A stretch of DNA of 64,000 bases from Hippopus hippopus (taxonomy: Eukaryota > Mollusca > Bivalvia > Cardiida > Cardiidae). This document shows, in pieces, positions 46,301-49,079 of the stretch. The stretch covers positions 43,214,845-43,278,844 of the forward strand of contig OX328105.1 in assembly GCA_946811185.2 (NCBI GenBank), given 5' to 3'. Position 1 is the first letter of the stretch. Each line of letters starts with the position of its first letter. The notes under the pieces were generated by a model, which was not told the DNA's origin, did not search any database, and worked only from the letters and a program-made list of their open reading frames with translations. The translations under genes were made by a program, and so were the position numbers.

Positions 46301-48799
46301 TTATTATCATTAAATTTTATAAAACCAACTGTGTGATCCAAATGACAGTAAGGATTTCAATGATTTTTGATTAATGACAAAAAAAAAAGGGCCGTTCTGG
46401 TAATGGTCTGTTTCAGTACTGGACCATTTTGACCCCCATCCGAACTCAGATATGGCCTAGCTGAATACTGAACTCAGGATCCACAACAGATCAAAAGCAT
46501 TCAACAACCTCATTGTGTTTCAGCTGATTTTGTGTTTCAGTGACTTTACCTATACCATGCTGGAACTCAGTGATTCCCAACTCAATAGATACCATGACTG
46601 GCTTGGCCAGGGCTGATCCAGCTCCAGGCCTTTTGATCAGAAATAGATCAACACCAAAATAATATAAAAGATACAGGTACTCACTGATACGTATGATTGG
46701 CTTGAAACATTTACATACTGACAGACGATATTACATTGCTATAGACCTTTTTACAACGCCGTTCGTTGCCAAGGAAATACGATCCCAGAATTCCGCTTTA
46801 TGCGCATGCGCACTGTTTAGGGCAAAAAGTCAAGCATCATACTGTTGAAAGTCTGTTACACTGGGACTTGTCAAAAGATTTTATTGATATAATCTGTGAA
46901 GAATAACTGTGTCGCAAGATGGTGTCATCATGCTGTGCAATGGGATGAATAAACAGATAAATGTCCCACAATCAAAACACCCCACTTTTGATTTAAACTT
47001 CCCAAATTTCCATTCTGAATCGGTTACACTTCCCCCTTAAACGTCCCCGTATATTTTTTAAATTTTTTTTATATTGTATAGTCCTTTTTTGAGGAGATTC
47101 TTGAGAGCTCTTGTTTTATATTTTAGTCCTATTCTCATTATTTTATAGGTTATTGATTAATAAGCCATATCCTGTCGAATTTATACTTTTGACCAGCTCG
47201 AGAGGAATTTGCATTGAAGTTCACGTCATTTACCTTCATTATTATCACTCAAACCATCATTAGAACTTGTGACGATGTATTTCAAGATCAGACTTCCTCT
47301 ATGTGCGAACTTTTCTCTTATTACGCTTTTCGCCAAGTCGATTTAAGATCACGTACTGCGGGCTAAGGGTTAAGGTCCATATTGTCTCTCTACATGATTT
47401 TATATTCAACACGCTTTTATGCATCCCTGTGTACGATGATCTCACTAATTACTGTTAAAACTGTTAAAACTTCCATCTATCCCTTTACCAAACAATCATA
47501 AGTCTTGACGACTAATAGAAAAAGAAAAAAAAAATGTGAGAAAAGGAGAAAAATGCTTTTAGCCATTATTTCAACCTTACATCAATATTTCCCAAGAGTT
47601 TTTCTGTGGAAACCGGGGACATAAATAACATGTTATATACGATCTCTGGAGAAAAACAATTATGGAAAAAGCAACCATTCACGACAACAGGACTTGTTCT
47701 TTGTTCTAAAAGTTCTATGAAAACAAGTATGTGCATATATAACTCTCCCTCGTCTTAATTAACGATCCTACACGAACTGGCTTGTGGAAATACTATGGTA
47801 AAGGTTAAAATGCTGGCTACAAGCATTTTCTTTTTTCCCGCAGTGTTCCAGCCCATGCTTTGTGGTGTTTGTCTGTTACTTCTTGGGATCTGTTAACCGT
47901 TCCTTTGATGAGGTTGTAGCCCGCATAGATCTGACGTTCACATGTAACATGTACATGTATGGACTCAACCATTCACATAAAGGATTTGTAGGCGTGCATA
48001 TTATTTCTACGAAATTGACCTGATCTGTCAGCTTACTAAGTGAAGGTATATCTAGCGAAATTACACTCTTGGTCTCTTAGAATTATCGTCAATCCACAAC
48101 TGCGACGCGTTTTCTTGTTTTTTCTTTGATGTCTTCGTCTTACTGTCACTTAAATACAGATCATTTTCTTCTACGTGATTCAATCCTATGCCAATAAGTT
48201 TGTCTATATATCGTTTCTGTGCCTCTGGACAGAACACTTTTCATGTAACCACTCATAATTTAACAATTTTATGTATATATTCAATAATCGGCCACTGTTT
48301 TCTATAGCCTTTTTGCCCTACATGAATGCGCATGCGCAGTTTTCCAGTTTCGTTACCAGGAAGTAGTCAGTGACTAAAAGGGTCTATTTCTCTCTATGCT
48401 CAGCTCAAAAAAGTTCTGTAATTACAAGTTTTGTCCCTTACAGATCGCCTACTCGATATCTAATGTGATCACACACAGGACCTTATTTCTAGTCATGGGC
48501 TTCCTTTCATTTTGCCATGTGTTTTTGTCAGAATCTGTATAGCGTGTATGTCATAATTCGTGCCAATGGTCCTAACTTGACAGATGACATCTCTGGAGGA
48601 AGGCGGTTAGTTGGGAGGACACATGTTTCCTCAATGGAAAACTCTGAGAAACCCCAACTAATTTTCTTTACTTTTTGATGAAACACGGTTTTGAATCCTT
48701 ACAGATACAACCGAAAAAATACGAAATAGAAGGCAATCATAGAGGAAGTATTGAAAAATAGCACGTGTGCATGCTGTCATGCTCACCTTTTGCCGCCAT
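13262..48799 (-). CDS. EIF4B: EIF4B, eukaryotic translation initiation factor 4B, complete coding region in 16 exons
   Basis: Coding exons on the minus strand in order: 48787-48799, 43740-43889, 41097-41284, 39243-39350, 35499-35553, 33910-34014, 32280-32690, 30886-31036, 29273-29301, 28472-28757, 26671-26771, 22372-22556, 20917-21205, 15338-15470, 13776-13848, 13262-13327. All junctions are GT-AG, phases agree throughout, and the sum is 2343 nt (780 residues plus TGA). Domains: LTDFL motif in exon 2; RRM at about residues 93-165 with RNP2 FIGNLP (96-101) and RNP1 RGFGYVQF (131-138); DRYG-like repeats at 207-390; SSIFGAAKPIDTARREREIE at about 434-453; PAPPPKQNVW and PAEPPKENPW motifs; RGG segment; acidic C-terminus. 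In known family members eIF4B is a cytoplasmic cofactor that stimulates the eIF4A helicase and helps ribosome recruitment to mRNA. Human eIF4B is about 611 residues, so this one is longer, mainly in the repeat and C-terminal regions. UTRs and the poly(A) site were not resolved. Confidence 0.96.
13776..13848 (-). CDS. EIF4B: EIF4B coding exon 15
   Basis: 73 nt, residues 735-759. Reads KTERKEKPLPNSIDEMPKME then TAAPM. Supported by phase (2 in, 0 out), acceptor TTCTACAG and donor GTAAGC. Charged low-complexity sequence corresponding to the DGKK..RSAPEPKKPEE part of vertebrate eIF4B. Confidence 0.86.
14980..15242 (+). mobile_element. Family B foldback MITE
   Basis: GAGCCGTGCTCTGGTAAAAG to CCCCCTTTTGTCAGATTAGA, core hairpin CAGCCTGCGCACTAAGCGCA with its partner. 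Ends about 96 bp from EIF4B exon 14 on its donor side. Confidence 0.68.
15338..15470 (-). CDS. EIF4B: EIF4B coding exon 14, RGG segment
   Basis: 133 nt, residues 691-734. GAPNAWAGRGRTDRGRGRGG then FGRGRGGDPPKSK, an RGG-type arginine/glycine stretch likely to bind RNA. APNAW may be a third weak relative of the P..N.W motif. The acceptor CTTCTAG lies only about 21 bp from a Helentron-like element (15492-16769). Donor GTAAGA. Confidence 0.9.
15492..16769 (+). mobile_element. Helentron-like non-autonomous element H1, copy 1
   Basis: Starts AACAAGAGGGCCATGATGGC, followed by the 11-bp GCTCCACTGGC. The core holds about five tandem units of about 168 bp (each with ATAAGCCCATGTAAAACTTG and GACCCCCGGGG), then an ACGG-type microsatellite (16674-16722). 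It ends in the hairpin CTGGCCTTCGGCCAG plus TGGAGCTAA, which contains the inverted 11-mer. Short subterminal inverted repeats, a tandem core, a 3' hairpin and CTAA end fit Helitron/Helentron-derived elements (HINE/pearl type in bivalves). The class is inferred. It lies in an EIF4B intron next to exon 14. Confidence 0.75.
17009..18681 (+). mobile_element. Helentron-like element H2 with ten 145-bp tandem units
   Basis: Starts AACAAGAGGGCCATGATGGC followed by GCTCACCTGAG. The core is about ten units of 140-147 bp, each with AAGGTATTTCTTTAATTTGA and GACCTAGTGACCTAG. It ends TTGTGCTCAGGTGGGCTAAC. The ends carry GCTCACCTGAG in inverted orientation with one mismatch. It lies in an EIF4B intron. Confidence 0.72.
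18682..19832 (+). mobile_element. Helentron-like element H2, 5'-truncated or interrupted, 166-bp tandem units
   Basis: Five to six units of about 166 bp carrying CATACCAAATATCAAAGCTC and AACTTGTGACCCC, then GTTGCCATGGCAACCAGAG, an ACGG-like tract, and the end GAGCACGTTGTGCTCAGGTA with AGCTAA. No AACAAGAGGG start is present; the preceding H2 element abuts it, as if inserted into it. Confidence 0.65.
19832..20281 (+). mobile_element. Helentron-like element H2, short form
   Basis: Starts AACAAGAGGGCCAAGATGGC with GCTCACCTGAA, has a 450-bp core without a long tandem array, includes GGTTGCCATGGCAACCAGAG, and ends TTGAGCACATTGTGCTCAGG with TGAGCTAA. It begins exactly at the CTAA end of the previous element. 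Confidence 0.68.
20917..21205 (-). CDS. EIF4B: EIF4B coding exon 13, second PPPK.N.W motif
   Basis: 289 nt, residues 595-690. A Ser/Gln-rich low-complexity stretch (QNSDNQSAQSSHSDK-like) leads to DFVPAEPPKENPWTKRKQER, a second copy of the motif that ends exon 12. Acceptor CACATAG, donor GTAAGT. Confidence 0.92.
22372..22556 (-). CDS. EIF4B: EIF4B coding exon 12, first PPPK.N.W motif
   Basis: 185 nt, residues 533-594. GSRGRRESGESSG contains an R.R..S site at S540. It ends VFVPAPPPKQNVWEMRKSNQ, matching MPAPPPKENAWVKRSSNP of vertebrate eIF4B. Acceptor AATTCAG, donor GTATGG. Confidence 0.94.
22659..22926. mobile_element. Foldback MITE with GC-rich stems
   Basis: Arms of about 85 bp: ATATGGCCTGCAACA at both ends, then CGAAAAGGGGCATTCGGACA and AAGTGTCGTCCC. 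Each arm also contains its own hairpin CAGCCTGCGCAGTC.GCGCAG. It lies 103 bp upstream of EIF4B exon 12 in the preceding intron. Confidence 0.65.
22925..23195 (+). mobile_element. Family B foldback MITE
   Basis: TGAGCCATGCCACATGAAAA to GCCCTTTTTTGAAAGAATGC, with CAGTCTACCTCATGATTCAG and CATGATTATATGATGACTTG. It abuts the foldback MITE at 22659-22926. Confidence 0.62.
23976..25245 (+). mobile_element. Helentron-like element H1, copy 2, near-identical to copy 1
   Basis: Matches 15492-16769 almost base for base. A few substitutions (for example in the first 80 bp and one in the GACCCCTCGGGG block) and a different ACGG microsatellite length (25158-25195) are the only differences I saw. It sits inside a pogo-like element (23333-26025), which shows it arrived later by transposition. 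Confidence 0.78.
25248..25858 (+). mobile_element. Helentron-like element H1 variant, short core
   Basis: Starts right after the previous copy with AGAGGCGCTTGAGCGCCTGT then ATCGCTCCACAGGC, and ends with the hairpin CTGGCCTTCGGCCAG plus TGGAGCTAA. It has no long tandem array. It carries the shared GTTGCCATGGCAACCAGA block and an ACGG/ACGC microsatellite at about 25763-25806. Its 5' palindrome differs from H1 while the 3' end is the same. Confidence 0.65.
26671..26771 (-). CDS. EIF4B: EIF4B coding exon 11, basic and serine-rich
   Basis: 101 nt, residues 499-532. Reads HPRPDRGSRKKSEGSDHEGE then RKRHSSSSSNKGKK. RKRHSS fits the R.R..S consensus of AGC kinases. Acceptor ATTTTAG, donor GTACTA. No length-conserved vertebrate equivalent is obvious, as expected for this disordered region. 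Confidence 0.88.
26850..27288 (+). mobile_element. Family B foldback MITE interrupted by family A
   Basis: GTGAGCCATGCTATGTGAAA begins the element. It breaks at TTAA (26877), resumes after 27104 with GGCATCTGTAAAAAGCAGTC, and continues to the CATCACAGAGATGGTTTAA end. Family A copies occupy 26877-27104 and start again at 27285. Confidence 0.65.
26877..27104 (+). mobile_element. Family A TTAA MITE nested in family B
   Basis: TTAACACTTTACCAAACTAC to GTGTGGTAAAGGGTTAA, with a perfect central palindrome about 26985-27050. The TTAA is duplicated at the insertion point in the host repeat (which reads GGCTTAATGCATC when uninterrupted). Confidence 0.8.
27285..27511 (-). mobile_element. Family A TTAA MITE
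   Basis: Minus orientation, TTAACCCTTTCCCACACGAT to GTTGTGTGGTAAAGACT. It starts at the terminal TTAA-like site of the family B copy. Confidence 0.65.
27631..28038 (-). mobile_element. Two family A MITEs head to tail
   Basis: TTAACCCTTTACCATACAAT starts the first copy (27631-27829) and AACCCTTTAATATACAATCC the second (27830-28038), which runs to GTCTGGTAAAGGG. The two share the boundary around 27826-27832. Confidence 0.65.
28472..28757 (-). CDS. EIF4B: EIF4B coding exon 10, SIFGAAKP segment
   Basis: 286 nt, residues 404-498. DTPKERPKLHLQPRSKP matches the RPKLNLKPRSTP stretch of vertebrate eIF4B. SSSIFGAAKPIDTARREREI with EEKLQKQRE matches SIFGGAKPVDTAAREREVEERLQKE, the most diagnostic part of the C-terminal half. 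Acceptor TTTTTCAG, donor GTGAGT. Confidence 0.96.
29273..29301 (-). CDS. EIF4B: EIF4B coding microexon 9
   Basis: 29 nt encoding RSERQESREP. Supported only by phase (2 in, 1 out), acceptor TTTTACAG and donor GTATGC. The splice sites fit exactly between exons 8 and 10. Skipping it would shift the frame, so it is probably constitutive. Confidence 0.82.
29428..30057. mobile_element. TIR element, TACC.TATTTCACCTAATTAAC type
   Basis: Left TACCATATTTCACCTAATTA and, reverse-complemented, right TACCGTACTTCACCTAATTA form TIRs of about 24 bp. About 630 bp, no coding signal. Lies in the EIF4B intron between exons 9 and 8. Confidence 0.55.
30200..30470 (-). mobile_element. tRNA-derived SINE, diverged
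   Basis: Minus-strand copy of the 8247-8550 family: CACTGGCTGCTTTCCCAATG and TTTTACCAGTACTTCC on the plus strand, with the tRNA-like head decayed near 30430-30470. Followed by a family A copy. Confidence 0.6.
30471..30692 (-). mobile_element. Family A TTAA MITE
   Basis: TTAACTCTACACCACATAAC to TTTGAGAGTTAA, central palindrome diverged. Lies between the SINE at 30200-30470 and EIF4B exon 8. Confidence 0.65.
30886..31036 (-). CDS. EIF4B: EIF4B coding exon 8, end of DRYG region
   Basis: 151 nt, residues 344-393. Reads GGRQGYGSGFRDRDGDRHGY then DDRGGYGRDRSDRDWGRGSQ, low-complexity D/R/G/Y sequence like the end of the vertebrate DRYG region. Acceptor TTCTGCAG, donor GTGCAG, phase 2 at its end. 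Confidence 0.92.
31090..31300 (+). mobile_element. tRNA-derived SINE, 3' truncated
   Basis: B-box-like GCTGGTTCAAATCC, GCAGTCATTGTGACAGGATT and AAGCAGCTTGTGGCTATGG align with the SINE family. An H3-like fragment follows. Lies 54 bp from EIF4B exon 8, upstream in transcription. Confidence 0.5.
31610..31846 (-). mobile_element. Family A TTAA MITE
   Basis: TTTATCCCTTACCAAACAAT to GGTAAAGAGTTAA; the last 16 bp (GGTAAAGAGTTA) are duplicated in tandem at the right end. Confidence 0.65.
31986..32250 (+). mobile_element. tRNA-derived SINE, 5' end decayed
   Basis: GATGGTAGTCATTGAGACAA, ACTGGTAACAGAAACTC, GGCTGCTGCAATATAACTGA and tail GGCATTAAACACCATAAAAT. Ends about 30 bp from the donor side of EIF4B exon 7. 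Confidence 0.65.
32280..32690 (-). CDS. EIF4B: EIF4B coding exon 7, DRYG region with GYDDRGGR array
   Basis: 411 nt, residues 207-343. Begins ASDDRGPSRSFDDR and carries eleven YDDR units, seven of them in an almost regular 8-residue (24-bp) GYDDRGGR register. The DRYG region of eIF4B (rich in Asp, Arg, Tyr and Gly) is known for self-association and eIF3 binding. Synonymous third positions vary between units, so selection maintains the peptide rather than a pure DNA satellite. The opposite strand is also open through part of this exon but is a mirror of the repeat. Donor GTAGGA. Confidence 0.94.
33910..34014 (-). CDS. EIF4B: EIF4B coding exon 6, RRM to DRYG linker
   Basis: 105 nt, residues 172-206. 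Reads GERSSGGGSGRDGRNRDDGP then DRTEGDWRRADIRPEP. The TEGDWRR motif corresponds to the TDTDWRAR motif that follows the RRM in vertebrate eIF4B. Acceptor TTTAAAG, donor GTATGT. Confidence 0.93.
34170..34578 (-). mobile_element. Family A MITE carrying a hAT-like MITE
   Basis: CAACCCTTTACCAAACAATA to GTCGTTTGGTAAAGATTTAA. The central palindrome (34215-34275) is intact; the element is broken at 34287-34478 by the hAT-like insert. Confidence 0.68.
34287..34478. mobile_element. hAT-like MITE inserted in a family A copy
   Basis: 192 bp. The left end CAGAGCTCCAGATAAGAGGG and the reverse-complemented right end CAGAGCTCCAGATAGGGGGA form near-perfect TIRs of at least 20 bp. ATTTCT flanks both sides (34281-34286 and 34479-34484). 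A second inverted repeat inside (34341-34415), with arms AAACCCTATGT and ATAGAATCGTC-like, makes a hairpin. Confidence 0.65.
35203..35462 (+). mobile_element. Family B foldback MITE
   Basis: TGAGCCATGCTCTGTCACAG to CTCCCTTTTTCCAGTGCATG, with GATTCAGTTGGTTGCTATAC and ATGGATCCATAATAATGTGA. Ends about 37 bp from the donor side of EIF4B exon 5. Confidence 0.6.
35499..35553 (-). CDS. EIF4B: EIF4B coding exon 5, end of RRM
   Basis: 55 nt, residues 154-171. Reads VLAGRKVRVDLAGQSQHG, the last RRM strand (compare NRRIRVDVADQAQ in vertebrates). Acceptor GTTACAG, donor GTGAGT, phase 1 at its end. Confidence 0.94.
35751..35972 (+). mobile_element. Family A TTAA MITE
   Basis: TTAACCTTTACCACACGAGA to GTGTGGTAAAGAGTTAA with the central palindrome near 35849-35914. 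Confidence 0.7.
36104..36332 (-). mobile_element. Family A TTAA MITE nested in an older copy
   Basis: TTAACCTTTTACCAAACAAT to GTCGTTTGGTAAAGAGTTAA, central palindrome about 36158-36225. The 100 bp before it is the left half of another family A copy that also occurs at 35608-35700. Confidence 0.7.
36523..38963 (+). mobile_element. Helentron-like element H2 with two kinds of tandem repeat and an inserted hAT-like element
   Basis: Starts GAAGAGGACCATGATGGTCC with GCTCACCTGAG and ends CTGAGCACTTTGTGCTCAGG with TGAGCTAA. The first half has about six units of about 160 bp (TGACAAAGTTATGCTCCGGA). The second half has units with CAAGGGCAAATAACTCCAGT. A 667-bp hAT-like element (37781-38447) interrupts the second array. 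A GACGGA-rich tract precedes the 3' end. Confidence 0.72.
37781..38447. mobile_element. hAT-like non-autonomous element inside an H2 array
   Basis: Begins CAGGGTTTTCC and ends GGAAAACCCTG, perfect 11-bp TIRs of the CAGGG type used by hAT elements. Flanks CATAATA (37774-37780) and CATAACA (38448-38454) match at 6 of 7 bases, consistent with a decayed 8-bp duplication. It splits a tandem unit. 667 bp, no transposase seen. Confidence 0.6.
39243..39350 (-). CDS. EIF4B: EIF4B coding exon 4, RRM RNP1
   Basis: 108 nt, residues 118-153. Reads VVNIRLPEENGRFRGFGYVQ and continues FDTRQALIDALSRNEE. The RNP1 octamer RGFGYVQF keeps both RNA-stacking aromatics. Flanked by TTTTCAG and GTGAGC. A family A repeat copy (39413-39612) lies 62 bp upstream in the preceding intron. 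Confidence 0.96.
39413..39612 (+). mobile_element. Family A TTAA MITE
   Basis: TTAACTCTTTACCAGATGAC to GTGTGGTACAGGGTTAA with part of the central palindrome lost. Lies 62 bp upstream of EIF4B exon 4 in transcription. Confidence 0.65.
40114..40340 (+). mobile_element. Family A TTAA MITE
   Basis: TTAACTCTGTACCACACGAC to GTATGGTATAGGATTA, central palindrome about 40220-40286 nearly perfect. Confidence 0.68.
40530..40952 (+). mobile_element. Family B foldback MITE carrying a hAT-like MITE
   Basis: TGACCCATGCTCTGTGAAAA to CTCCTTTTGCCAGAGCATAG with the core hairpin CAGTCCGCGCAGGCTGGGCT. Interrupted at 40726-40870. Confidence 0.66.
40726..40870. mobile_element. hAT-like MITE inside a family B copy
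   Basis: 145 bp, starting CAGGGTCCAAAG and ending TTTCTGGACCCTG. It contains ACTCGTCCGCTTGTCC-type sequence also found in the larger relative at 42959-43636. It interrupts a family B foldback MITE between its CAAAATGGATTTTATG and ATGGATCC segments. Confidence 0.55.
41097..41284 (-). CDS. EIF4B: EIF4B coding exon 3, RRM first half
   Basis: 188 nt, residues 55-117. Contains DRTKLPTAPKAAR, matching the ILPTAPRAAR linker of vertebrate eIF4B, then PPFTAFIGNLPYEVSEEKI, the first RRM strand and helix with RNP2. The acceptor is preceded by TTTCCACAG and the donor is GTAAGA. Phase 0 at its end. Confidence 0.96.
41285..43739. other. EIF4B intron between exons 3 and 2
   Basis: Nothing recognisable at 41300-42150. 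Decayed family A pieces lie near 42190-42350, and 42640-42780 has a clear central palindrome. The hAT-like element 42959-43636 ends about 100 bp from the donor side of exon 2. Confidence 0.5.
42959..43636. mobile_element. hAT-like element related to 40726-40870
   Basis: Starts CAGGGTCCAAAGAATCCACT and ends TTTTTGGATCCTG. Internal GGACGAGTG/CACTTGTCCTGCAGGAC repeats near the right end. About 680 bp, no transposase reading recognised. No clean 8-bp duplication. Confidence 0.45.
43740..43889 (-). CDS. EIF4B: EIF4B coding exon 2, basic stretch and LTDFL motif
   Basis: 150 nt, residues 5-54. Reads ASKKGKKKG, then MALTDFLSDE, then GTSYVLANKTVDWAQEMEDL. This is the conserved eIF4B N-terminus: lysine-rich start, LTDFL, and a SWAD/DWAQ-like motif. 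The acceptor ends CATCAG and the donor is GTAAGT. Confidence 0.95.
44619..44783 (+). repeat. 33-bp minisatellite, five units
   Basis: Five units of 33 bp, each CTCCTTTTATTCCACAATAT followed by TGTCTACGAGAGT with single-base variants. The unit equals the right arm of the family A palindrome, and a partial family A left arm precedes it (44575-44618). Confidence 0.9.
44803..45770. mobile_element. TIR element, ACCGAAATACCC type
   Basis: Left CCGAAACACTGAAATACCCT with TTATTTTTAT, then CTCAGATAACTGA. The right end, reverse-complemented, is CACCGAAATACCCCTATTTT, then CTCAGATAACTGA. About 50-bp imperfect TIRs around a 970-bp body with no recognised gene. EIF4B intron 1. Confidence 0.5.
45771..46739. 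other. EIF4B intron 1, unassigned repeat-like stretch
   Basis: 45795-46450 is bounded by loosely inverted sequence (AACTCAGAGGGAGAGGGTCA at left, ACCCCCATCCGAACTCAG at right) and repeats of GGCCCACTTT. It may be another TIR element; no gene recognised. Confidence 0.3.
46740..48392. mobile_element. Possible long-TIR element with TGCGCATGCGCA ends
   Basis: The left end has ATAGACCTTTTTA, TATGCGCATGCGCAC and AGGGCAAAAAG in order. The right end, reverse-complemented, has ATAGACCCTTTTA, CTGCGCATGCGCATT and AGGGCAAAAAG. Similarity is patchy over about 90 bp. A family A remnant lies inside near 47480-47580. EIF4B intron 1. Confidence 0.4.
48787..48799 (-). CDS. EIF4B: EIF4B coding exon 1 (start codon)
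   Basis: Encodes M-A-A-K plus the first base of codon 5, followed by donor GTGAGC. The ATG context is CCAAGATGG. It matches the MAA start of vertebrate eIF4B, and its phase joins exon 2 to give MAAKASKKGKKKG. The short coding length makes the exact start an inference from phase, family match and the position of a good donor. Confidence 0.88.
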
Positions 48800-49076
48800 C
48801 TTGGTTTGTGAATGTGTCGAAGTCGAAATGAAAATTGTTACAAAAAATAATAATTCAAAAACTATTTTAATTCAAACAGTAATTGGACAAGTAAAAAGAA
48901 CTTTTGATCTTTAAACTTTTTTTCCTAAAGCAGTACAATATTCCAAAATTTGCTCCGTATTCATTTCCGGTTAGGAAGTCGCATCCGTCCACAAAATTGT
49001 TGTAGATCTAGTAGTTGCCACATCTTCCAAGTCAAACCCTCTTAATTCCAGAGGTGCCGTTTAATTCATTGAGAAA
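48800..49076. promoter_or_regulatory. Probable bidirectional promoter between EIF4B and LZTFL1
   Basis: Only 277 bp separate the divergent start codons, so both 5' UTRs and both core promoters must lie here or start close by. No TATA box stands out in a convincing place. A TTCCGG (ETS/GABP-type core) is at 48965-48970. Shared short promoters with ETS sites are common for divergent animal housekeeping pairs. The layout is seen directly; its promoter activity is inferred. Confidence 0.6.
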
Positions 49077-49079
49077 ATG
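49077..49079 (+). CDS. LZTFL1: LZTFL1 coding exon 1, ATG only
   Basis: The sequence GAGAAAATG is followed directly by donor GTATGT, so only the initiator codon is coding. Exon 2 starts GCAGCAGACTTG in phase 0, giving M-A-A-D-L-N-V-N-E-H-H against human MAELGLNEHH. Assigned from Kozak-like context, donor, and divergent position next to EIF4B. Not provable without a transcript. Confidence 0.62.

Noticed and set aside
46500..46640. Minus-strand reading KRPGAGSALAKPVMVSIELG then ITEFQHGIG before a good donor GTAAAG
   Set aside because: It looks mildly protein-like, but I found no convincing acceptor, no family match and no phase link to EIF4B exons 1 and 2, which already join cleanly.
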